From Rhodothalassium salexigens DSM 2132 (GTDB taxonomy: Bacteria; Pseudomonadota; Alphaproteobacteria; Sphingomonadales; Rhodothalassiaceae), in NCBI RefSeq assembly GCF_004341375.1, contig NZ_SLXO01000005.1, positions 62,001-126,000 on the forward strand: a DNA stretch of 64,000 nucleotides. Reading direction: 5' to 3'. Within the stretch, counting starts at the first letter, position 1, and each line of letters begins with the position of its first letter. Positions 57,336 to 64,000 of the stretch are shown here, in pieces. The notes under the pieces were generated by a model. The model did not search any database and was not told the DNA's origin. It saw only the letters and a list, made by a program, of their open reading frames with translations. Both the position numbers and the translations under genes were made by a program.

Positions 57336-59054
57336 TTAGTTGGCCTTGTCGTCGTCGGCCGTGTCCTGGGCGCGTTGCAGCGCGGCGCCGAGGATGTCGC
57401 CGAGCGACGCGCCCGAGTCGGTGGAGCCGTACTGCTGTACCGCTTCCTTCTCTTCGGCCACTTCCAGCGCCTTGATGGACAGGCCCACCTTGCGGCTGGA
57501 GCGGTCGATGGAGGTGATCATGGCGTCCACCTTGTCGCCCACCGAGAACCGGTCGGGGCGCTGTTCGGCGCGGTCGCGCGACAGGTCCGAGCGGCGGATG
57601 AAGGCGGTGTAGCCTTCGTCGCCCACTTCCACCTCGATGCCGCCGTCGTTCACTTCCTTGACCGTGCAGGTGACGCGGGCGTTCTTCTTCAGGCCGGCGA
57701 CGCTGGCGAACGGGTCGCCCTCAAGCTGCTTGATGCCCAGGCTGATGCGCTCTTTGTTGACGTCCACGTCGAGCACCACGGCCTTGACCACATCGCCCTT
57801 CTTGTACTCGTCGATCGCCTCTTCGCCCGAACGGTTCCAGTCCAGGTCGGACAGGTGGACCATGCCGTCCACGTCGCCCGGCAGGCCGATGAACAGACCG
57901 AATTCGGTGATGTTCTTGATCTCGCCTTCCACCTGGGTGCCCGGCGTGAAGTTCTCGGCGAACGATTCCCACGGGTTTTCCAGGCATTGCTTGAGACCCA
58001 GCGAGATGCGGCGCTTGTCGGGGTCCACTTCCAGCACCATCACCTCGACCTCTTGGCTGGTCGAGACGATCTTGCCCGGATGGACGTTCTTCTTCACCCA
58101 GCTCATCTCGGAGACGTGCACCAGGCCCTCGACGCCCGGCTCCAGCTCCACAAAGGCGCCATAGTCGGTGATGTTGGTGACCGTGCCCTTGAACTTGACC
58201 CCGCTCGGATACTTGGCGGCGATGCCTTCCCACGGATCGGCCTCAAGCTGCTTCATGCCCAGGCTGATGCGTTGGTTTTCCTTGTTGATCCGGATGATCT
58301 GGATCTTGACCGTCTGGCCGATGGACAGCACGTCGCTCGGGTGGTTGACGCGCTTCCAGGCGATGTCGGTGACGTGCAGCAGGCCGTCGATGCCGCCCAG
58401 GTCCACGAACGCCCCATAATCGGTGATGTTCTTGACCACGCCTTCGACCACGTCGCCCTCGGTGAGCTTGGCGAGCAGTTCGGTGCGCTGTTCGGCGCGG
58501 GTCTCTTCCAGCACCGCGCGGCGCGACACGACGATGTTGCCGCGGCGACGGTCCATCTTGAGGATCTGGAACGGCTGGGGAATGTTCATCAACGGCGTGA
58601 TATCGCGCACCGGGCGGATGTCCACCTGGCTGCCCGGCAGGAACGCCACCGCACCCGACAGGTCGACGGTGAAGCCGCCCTTGACCCGGCCGAAGATGAT
58701 GCCCTCGACGCGCTCGTCCTTTTCGAACGCCTTTTCGAGCTTCTCCCAGGCTTCCTCGCGGCGCGCCTTGTCGCGGCTCAGGATCGCCTCGCCGAGCGCG
58801 TTCTCGACCCGGTCGACGAACACCTCGACGATGTCACCCGGCTGGAGTTCGCTGTCCTGACCCGGCGCGCCGAATTCCTTCAGCGGCACGCGGCCTTCGG
58901 CCTTCAAACCGATGTCGATCACCGCCAGGTCGTTTTCGATCGCGGTCACGGTGCCCTTGACCACGCGGCCTTCGAAGCCGTCGGTTTCGCCGAGGCTTTC
59001 TTCCAACAAAGCCGCAAAATCGTCGCGGCTCGGCGCTGCGGTTGCAGTGCTCAT
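57336..59054 (-). CDS. rpsA: 30S ribosomal protein S1
   Basis: S1 helps bring structured mRNAs onto the ribosome. The 572-residue product consists of six S1 RNA-binding repeats (for instance [60 protein letters not shown]) and a short acidic end. It lies between cmk and ihfB, the usual alphaproteobacterial order. Confidence 0.98.
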   Translation of the reverse strand: MSTATAAPSRDDFAALLEESLGETDGFEGRVVKGTVTAIENDLAVIDIGLKAEGRVPLKEFGAPGQDSELQPGDIVEVFVDRVENALGEAILSRDKARREEAWEKLEKAFEKDERVEGIIFGRVKGGFTVDLSGAVAFLPGSQVDIRPVRDITPLMNIPQPFQILKMDRRRGNIVVSRRAVLEETRAEQRTELLAKLTEGDVVEGVVKNITDYGAFVDLGGIDGLLHVTDIAWKRVNHPSDVLSIGQTVKIQIIRINKENQRISLGMKQLEADPWEGIAAKYPSGVKFKGTVTNITDYGAFVELEPGVEGLVHVSEMSWVKKNVHPGKIVSTSQEVEVMVLEVDPDKRRISLGLKQCLENPWESFAENFTPGTQVEGEIKNITEFGLFIGLPGDVDGMVHLSDLDWNRSGEEAIDEYKKGDVVKAVVLDVDVNKERISLGIKQLEGDPFASVAGLKKNARVTCTVKEVNDGGIEVEVGDEGYTAFIRRSDLSRDRAEQRPDRFSVGDKVDAMITSIDRSSRKVGLSIKALEVAEEKEAVQQYGSTDSGASLGDILGAALQRAQDTADDDKAN

Positions 59055-59247
59055 GCAGTCGTTCCTTTTCGTGCTTAGCCTATGCGGGCCGGCCGGTTGT
59101 CTCCGGCGGTCTTCTTCCGGGGGCTAGCCATATGCTTCAGGGGCCGACCATCGACCCCTTTCCCCATCAACCCGGAAGCCCAAAGGATAGCGTCCTGCGG
59201 CACCGTCACATTGACGGGCGGCAGCAGGCAGCGTGCCCTGGCCCAAA

Positions 59248-59889
59248 TCAGTCGGGCGACCAGGCCGCGTCGACAATGTCGCGCGCCTGTTCGAACGCCG
59301 CCTCTATATCCAAATCGGTCGTATCCAGCAAGTGCGCGTCGGCGGCGGGCTTGAGCGGCGCCTGTGCACGCGCCGCGTCGCGCGCGTCGCGCACCTTGAG
59401 GTCGGTGAGCACCTGGTCGAACTCGACCGCAGCGCCGCGCGCGGCGAACTCCGCCGCCCGGCGCCGGGCGCGCTCTTCCACATCGGCGGTGACGAACAAC
59501 TTCACATGGGCGTCGGGGCACACCACGGTGCCGATATCGCGGCCGTCGAGCACCGCGCCGTCGCGCTCGTGCGGGTGCAGGCGGGCGAACACACGCTGAA
59601 AGTCGAGCAGCGCGTCGCGCACGCCTTCGATGGCGGCGACCTGACTCGCGGCGTTGCCGGCGGCGTCCGAGCGCAGCCGGTCGTCGTCGAGCGCCTCGGG
59701 GTTCATGGCGCGCGCGGCGGCTTCGGCGTCGTCGGCGTTCGCCGGATCGCCCCCGGCGTCGAGCACGGCCTGACCCACGGCGCGGTAGAGCAGCCCCGTG
59801 TCCAGATAGGCGAAGTTGAAATGGGCGGCCAACCGCCGGGCGAGGGTGCCCTTGCCCGACGCCGCCGGCCCGTCAATAGCGACAATCAT
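59248..59889 (-). CDS. cmk: cytidylate kinase Cmk
   Basis: Cmk phosphorylates CMP and dCMP. The 213-residue protein begins with the P-loop [11 protein letters not shown] and has [25 protein letters not shown] and the [11 protein letters not shown] lid region. It lies between aroA and rpsA. Confidence 0.97.
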   Translation of the reverse strand: MIVAIDGPAASGKGTLARRLAAHFNFAYLDTGLLYRAVGQAVLDAGGDPANADDAEAAARAMNPEALDDDRLRSDAAGNAASQVAAIEGVRDALLDFQRVFARLHPHERDGAVLDGRDIGTVVCPDAHVKLFVTADVEERARRRAAEFAARGAAVEFDQVLTDLKVRDARDAARAQAPLKPAADAHLLDTTDLDIEAAFEQARDIVDAAWSPD

Positions 59890-59992
59890 GCCAGCCTCTT
59901 AGCCGCCGCTGCGATCCCGATCAAGCGTCTCGATGCCGTGCCGCCCGGGCCTCGCGTCGCCCACGACGCGAAGGCGCCCTGCCCCGCCATGG

Positions 59993-61336
59993 TCACCGGC
60001 GGCCCGCGTCGAAATGCGCGCCGAGCCCGGTCATCACCTCGACGAAGCCGGGGAAACTGGTGGCGATGGCGGCGGCGTCGTCGATCACCACCGGGGCTGC
60101 GCACGCACCGCCCAGCACCAGCGCCGACATGGCGATTCGGTGGTCCAGATGGGTCGCCACCGTGGCGCCGCCCGGCGGCCGGCCGCCCGCGCCCTCGACC
60201 ACCAGGCCGTCGTCGAGCACCTCAACGCCGACCCCGTTGGCCGCCAAGGCGTCGGCCATGGCACCCAAACGGTCGCTCTCCTTGACCCGCAGTTCGCCCA
60301 AGCCGGTGAAGCGGCTGGTGCCGTGCGCGCACGCTGCCGCGACGAACAGAATCGGGCATTCGTCGATCAGCCGCGGCGCCAGGGCCGGGTCCATCTCGAT
60401 GGCGTCGAGCCGGCCGGGATAGGCCACCAGGTCGGCGATCGGTTCGCCGCCCCGGCTGCGCGGGTCGACCCGCTCGATCCGCGCGCCCATGGCGTCGAGC
60501 GCGTCGAGCAGGCCGGTGCGCAGCGGGTTGACGCCGACGCCGTTGACCGTCACCGGCGCGCCGCCCGGCGCCCCCAACAGCCCGGCGACCAACGGAAACG
60601 CCGCCGACGAGATATCGCCCGGCACCGCCCAATCCACCGGCGTCAGCTCCGGCTGGCCGATCAGGTCGATGACCCGCTCGCCGGTCGCAGGGTCGGCGGT
60701 CACGCTGATCTCGGCGCCGGCGGCGGCCAACATGCGTTCGCTATGGTCGCGGGTCGGCACCGGTTCGATCACCCGGCTTCGCCCGGGGGTATTGAGAGCG
60801 GCGAGCAGGAGCGCCGACTTGACCTGCGCCGAGGGCACGCTGAGCCGGGTTTCGAGCGGCAGCGGATCGGCGCTGCCGACCACGGTCACCGGCAGCCGGC
60901 CGCCCTCGCCAGCCTCGAAGCGGGCACCGGTGGGCGCCAGCGGGTCGAGCACCCGGCCCATGGGCCGGCGGCTCAGGGACGCATCGCCGATCAAGGTCGC
61001 GCGTACCGCGTGGGTGGCGAGCAGGCCGAGGAACAACCGCGCCCCGGTGCCGCTATTGCCCATGTCGAGCGCGCCGGCGGGGCTGGTCAGCCCGCCGACG
61101 CCGACGCCGTCGATCTGCCAGCGGCCGTGCGCGTCCGGGCCCTCGATGCGGGCGCCGAGCGCGCGCAAGGCGGCGGCGGTGGCGAGCACGTCTTCGGCCG
61201 CGAGCAGGCCCTCGACGGTGGAGCGGCCGACCGTCAGCGCCGACAGGATCAGCGCGCGGTGCGAGATGGATTTGTCGCCGGGCACATGGGTGCGGCCGGA
61301 CAGGCCGTCGACCGGCCGGGCAATCAGGTGGGACAT
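59993..61336 (-). CDS. aroA: 3-phosphoshikimate 1-carboxyvinyltransferase (EPSP synthase) AroA
   Basis: AroA adds enolpyruvyl to shikimate 3-phosphate in aromatic amino acid synthesis. The 447-residue product has the glyphosate-region motifs VPGDKSISHRALIL at about 19-32 and LDMGNSGTGARLFLGLL, with SVPSAQVKSALLLA and ELRVKESDRL. The ATG at 61336 is chosen because it gives the family length; upstream in-frame ATGs lie in Arg-rich sequence. Confidence 0.96.
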   Translation of the reverse strand: MSHLIARPVDGLSGRTHVPGDKSISHRALILSALTVGRSTVEGLLAAEDVLATAAALRALGARIEGPDAHGRWQIDGVGVGGLTSPAGALDMGNSGTGARLFLGLLATHAVRATLIGDASLSRRPMGRVLDPLAPTGARFEAGEGGRLPVTVVGSADPLPLETRLSVPSAQVKSALLLAALNTPGRSRVIEPVPTRDHSERMLAAAGAEISVTADPATGERVIDLIGQPELTPVDWAVPGDISSAAFPLVAGLLGAPGGAPVTVNGVGVNPLRTGLLDALDAMGARIERVDPRSRGGEPIADLVAYPGRLDAIEMDPALAPRLIDECPILFVAAACAHGTSRFTGLGELRVKESDRLGAMADALAANGVGVEVLDDGLVVEGAGGRPPGGATVATHLDHRIAMSALVLGGACAAPVVIDDAAAIATSFPGFVEVMTGLGAHFDAGRR

Positions 61337-61583
61337 GGGGGCTCGGACCTGCGCTAAGGCTCGTGGAAACGGGGCGGTTGGCATGGGCGGCCAGAACGGC
61401 TGCGAGGCCGGCTGCGTGAACCGGCGGCGGCCCCCGGACCGGGCGGCGCCGACCGACCCGCCGACGGGTCGCCAACCAGTCTTTGACAGGCCCCGCCGAT
61501 CATGGCAAGCAAGCGCCGCTTTGGCGCCGGCCGGAGAGCCATATCCCGCCCGCGCCCGATGGCTTTCAACAGGGAGATTGGGT

Positions 61584-61928
61584 GTGATCAAACCCGAGTG
61601 GGGCACCAAGCGGACCTGCCCGAAGTGCAGCACCCGCTTCTACGACCTTCAGAACGCCAATCCGGTGGTGTGCATCTCGTGCCAGCACGAATGGCTGCCG
61701 GAGCCGATTCTGAAGTCGAAACAACCGATTCTGCCCGTCGCCGGCACGCCGGAGGTGGCCGAAACCAAGACCGACGAGGCCGAGACCGAGAGCGACGACG
61801 GCGATCTGGATCTGGACGACGACAGCAGCAGCGACGATGACGTGCTGGGCGATGTGAGCTTGGACGACACCGACGACGACGTCTCTGGTGTGATCGAATC
61901 GCCGACCAGCGACGACAGCGACAGTTAG
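61584..61928 (+). CDS. TIGR02300 family acidic zinc-ribbon protein
   Basis: Small alphaproteobacterial protein of 114 residues. A zinc ribbon at the start (Cys12, Cys15, Cys30, Cys33, in KPEWGTKRTCPKC and CISC) carries the FYDL motif, and the C-terminal half is strongly acidic (EADDDSSSDDDVLGDV-type). The start is a GTG at 61584 with AGGGAG 7 bases upstream; a TTG at 61578 is possible. Its function is not established. It sits divergent from aroA and before tRNA-Ala, as in related genomes. Confidence 0.9.
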   Translation: MIKPEWGTKRTCPKCSTRFYDLQNANPVVCISCQHEWLPEPILKSKQPILPVAGTPEVAETKTDEAETESDDGDLDLDDDSSSDDDVLGDVSLDDTDDDVSGVIESPTSDDSDS

Positions 61929-61977
61929 GCGTCAAAGCCGCTCGTCGGATCGGGCGAAAAAAGTTTCGTCCGCAGGC

Positions 61978-62007
61978 TTGACCCGGTGCCCGCAGTTGGA
62001 CTACACG
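61978..62007 (+). promoter_or_regulatory. promoter of tRNA-Ala
   Basis: TTGACC (61978-61983), 18 bases, TACACG (62002-62007) is a sound sigma-70-like promoter that would start transcription near 62014, about 47 bases before the tRNA. Confidence 0.65.
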
Positions 62008-62060
62008 GCGTGCACCGAACGACGCGGGGGCTCTACTTCCAAGTCGATCCCGTCAGTTTT

Positions 62061-62136
<76 letters not shown>

Positions 62137-62141
62137 TTTCT

Positions 62142-62166
62142 CTGAAATGTTTTTCTCGGATTTCAG
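62142..62166 (+). other. AT-containing hairpin downstream of tRNA-Ala
   Basis: CTGAAAT (62142-62148) and ATTTCAG (62160-62166) form a 7-bp stem. No T-run follows; its role, perhaps 3' processing, is not shown. Confidence 0.3.
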
Positions 62167-62250
62167 GGGTTCCTTGGGGCTCCCCGTTCAGGCTTTAGCG
62201 CGGCACCGCCGGCGGGGCGAACTGGCCGTCCGGCACCCCTGTTCGGCCGA

Positions 62251-62403
62251 CTAGCCGCTGTTTCTGCGCTCGGAGACGATCCTTTTCACGCGCACCACCG
62301 TCGCTTTCAAACGCCGGCCACGAATGATGGCGCCGCCCTCTGGCGTCGTCGGCATGTGGGGCGCCGCGCTGTCGCCCAGATCGGCATCGATACCGCCTGA
62401 CAT
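62251..62403 (-). CDS. short basic reading frame, uncertain
   Basis: A 50-residue frame begins ten bases after the permease stop and ends with a TAG. It has a Gly/Asp-rich start and a basic end (RGRRLKATVVRVKRIVSE). No family is recognised. It could be a small operon member or the relic of a larger downstream gene such as the membrane fusion protein expected after ABC permeases. Confidence 0.25.
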   Translation of the reverse strand: MSGGIDADLGDSAAPHMPTTPEGGAIIRGRRLKATVVRVKRIVSERRNSG

Positions 62404-62412
62404 TGCCGACCG

Positions 62413-63603
62413 TCAGCGAGCGCCCAGTTGCAGGATCGGCAACCGGGCCGCGCGCACCGCCGGGGCCAGACCGCCCAACAGGCCGATCACCAGCGCCGCG
62501 ACAAGCCCCGTCAGCGCCACCGCCGGCGTCAAGGTGAAGTCGAACACCACCTGGGTGAACCCTTCGCCAAGGGTGGAGACGCTCCAGCCTGCGACATTGA
62601 AGACCAGATACCCGCATAGTGTGGCCAGCAGCCCCCCGAGGAAGGCCAGAAACAACGCCTCGACCATAACGCCGAAGAACGCCGGCACGCCGCGAAAGCC
62701 GATCGCCCGCAGGGTTGCGGTCTCCCGCGCGCGCGATTCCACCGACGAATTCATGGCGTTGATCGCCCCGGCCAGCGCGCCGATCGCCAGACAGATCGCC
62801 AGCGGCCAGCCGAAATACGAGATCAGGGTCACCGTCCCCGAGCTCTGGTCGGCATAGAACTCGGCCTCGGTCTGGACATCCAGGTTCAGACGCGGTTCCG
62901 CCTCGACATAAGCCTGTAACGCCGCCAGACCGTCCGCACCGGTGAAACGCGCGCGCACCGACTGCACTCCCGACCCGCGGTTGAACAGGTTGCGCACGGT
63001 ATCCAGGTCGGCCCAGACTTCGGATTCGAAAACACCTTCCGCGGCAAAGATGCCCACAACCCGCCAGACGCTATTGCCCAGCACCAATTCGCGACCGAGG
63101 TCGAAGCCGACGAATTGATCGCTGACCCGCCGGCCGACGATCAATTCGTTACTGCCCGGCGCGACCATCCGACCGTCGACGACGCGCACCCCGTCGCGCA
63201 CCTGCAAGGCAGCGGGCGTCACGCCGCGCAGCGACAGGTTCGCCGAGGCGCCGCTGTTGCGCTTCTTGGCATCGACCGTCACATAGACCTCGCCCGATAG
63301 CAGCGGGTCGCCGGCGGCATCGACGGCAAGCCCCGGCGCCGCCTCGACCAGGCGCACCTGATCGCGTGAGATACCGCTGTTGATCTCCACCGTGGCACCG
63401 TCGCGCAACAGTATAGCCACCGTGTCGGAGCCGGTCCCCTGGAGCATGTTGCGAAAGCCCTCGGCCAGGCTCAGAAACGCCATCAGCACCCCGACCGCCA
63501 GAGCGATCGAACCGACGGTCGCCACCGACAGCCATAACCGTTGCGGGATGCTGAGAATGTTCAGCGCGATGGCCGCGCGGATCTGTCGAAACAGCGATCC
63601 CAT
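62413..63603 (-). CDS. FtsX/MacB-type ABC transporter permease
   Basis: The 396-residue protein has an N-terminal membrane segment (about 22-48), a large extracytoplasmic MacB-PCD domain (about 50-250) and three C-terminal membrane segments with ESRARETATLRAIGF, an FtsX-domain motif. Proteins of this type export lipids, lipoproteins or peptides together with an ATPase. It starts 4 bases after the next permease upstream, so they form one operon whose ATPase must lie outside the window. Confidence 0.85.
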   Translation of the reverse strand: MGSLFRQIRAAIALNILSIPQRLWLSVATVGSIALAVGVLMAFLSLAEGFRNMLQGTGSDTVAILLRDGATVEINSGISRDQVRLVEAAPGLAVDAAGDPLLSGEVYVTVDAKKRNSGASANLSLRGVTPAALQVRDGVRVVDGRMVAPGSNELIVGRRVSDQFVGFDLGRELVLGNSVWRVVGIFAAEGVFESEVWADLDTVRNLFNRGSGVQSVRARFTGADGLAALQAYVEAEPRLNLDVQTEAEFYADQSSGTVTLISYFGWPLAICLAIGALAGAINAMNSSVESRARETATLRAIGFRGVPAFFGVMVEALFLAFLGGLLATLCGYLVFNVAGWSVSTLGEGFTQVVFDFTLTPAVALTGLVAALVIGLLGGLAPAVRAARLPILQLGAR

Positions 63604-63607
63604 CGCC

Positions 63608-64000
63608 TCACTCCCGCCCCAGGGCGGTGACGATCTTCAATCGCCACGCGCCGACCGCCGGGATCAGCCCGGTCACGATGCCCAGCAGCACCATATAACC
63701 CACCGCCGTGGCAATGGTGATCGGGTACAGTTTCAAGGGCGGCAAGGGGTTACCCGGAACTTGCGAGAGCATCGAAAAGATCAATGCGGTCAGCCCCAGC
63801 CCCAAGGCGCCGCCGATCAAGACCAACGCCAAGGATTCGCCCAGGATCAGGCGGAAGATGCGCACGCCGCCGAACCCCAGCGTCTTCAGCACGGCGACTT
63901 CGCGGGTTCGTTCGCGGATCGCCACGACCATCGCATTGCCGACGATCAGCAGGATGGTGGCAAACCCCGCCGTGCTGACCAGCGTGACCACCGACGCGAT
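63608..64000 (-). CDS. second FtsX-type ABC permease (N-terminus outside window)
   Basis: The frame is open from the right edge to its stop at 63608, giving 130 residues. It shows three membrane segments and the FtsX C-domain motif (RERTREVAVLKTLGFGGVRIF). The large N-terminal part lies beyond 64000. It is paired with the permease that follows, so the two may form a heterodimer. Confidence 0.85.
   Translation of the reverse strand: MASVVTLVSTAGFATILLIVGNAMVVAIRERTREVAVLKTLGFGGVRIFRLILGESLALVLIGGALGLGLTALIFSMLSQVPGNPLPPLKLYPITIATAVGYMVLLGIVTGLIPAVGAWRLKIVTALGRE

Overview
The window is a high-GC chromosomal segment from an alphaproteobacterium, most likely a motile, salt-adapted member of the Rhodospirillales or a near relative. 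The placement rests on the CtrA/ChpT/SciP cell-cycle proteins, FlbD, the TIGR02300 acidic zinc protein, and the block tRNA-Ala / TIGR02300 / aroA / cmk / rpsA / ihfB / lapA / pyrF / trpF-trpB-trpA / accD / folC. The salt adaptation is inferred from a two-gene pathway that makes glycine betaine from glycine. No insertion sequence, prophage or CRISPR array was seen.

Layout. 1-1161: the tRNA thiolase gene mnmA, cut by the left edge. 1425-16833: flagellar genes on the + strand: fliK-flgD-flgE, then sciP, then fliF-fliG-fliH-fliN-motA-flbD-flhA-flhF-flhG and a QueF-like protein of unknown role. 17093-19540: a DMT-family transporter facing a class III aminotransferase. 19608-21379: fliI-fliJ (minus), divergent from ctrA (21626). 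22738-28876: the chemotaxis operon cheA-cheW-cheY-cheB-cheR (minus). 29084-29710: chpT. 29892-33041: cysQ, a haem-binding DUF3365 protein, a TIGR02444 protein and ubiX. 33607-38766: glycine betaine synthesis (two methyltransferases) beside an Oar-like TonB receptor. 39272-45297: a deleted SDR remnant, a lone hyuA, argJ, a NudC-type Nudix hydrolase and an MgtC-type membrane protein. 45491-49852: SRP RNA, dnaX-ebfC, recR and two unknown proteins. 49963-61336: the folC-to-aroA housekeeping block (minus). 61584-64000: TIGR02300, tRNA-Ala(GGC) and two FtsX-type ABC permeases, one cut by the right edge.

How it works together. The flagellar and chemotaxis genes share the region with three parts of the CtrA circuit: ctrA itself, its phosphotransferase chpT and its antagonist sciP. 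A 17-bp word, TTTA-N7-TTAACC (a CtrA-type box), recurs in matching orientation 65-92 bp upstream of sciP, fliI and cheA, and a one-mismatch CtrA consensus box lies 80 bp upstream of fliF. A canonical sigma-54 promoter precedes fliK, and the sigma-54 activator FlbD is encoded in the fliF operon. The sequence therefore reads as a self-contained CtrA to FlbD/sigma-54 motility hierarchy. A second regulatory signal is an 11-bp-phased array of Pho-box half-sites upstream of the Oar-like TonB receptor, which predicts phosphate control of that receptor. Nothing here is clearly a wholly new system. The least explained items are the Pho-box array, the QueF-like protein at the end of the flagellar operon, and the CheA with two CheW-like domains plus a receiver.
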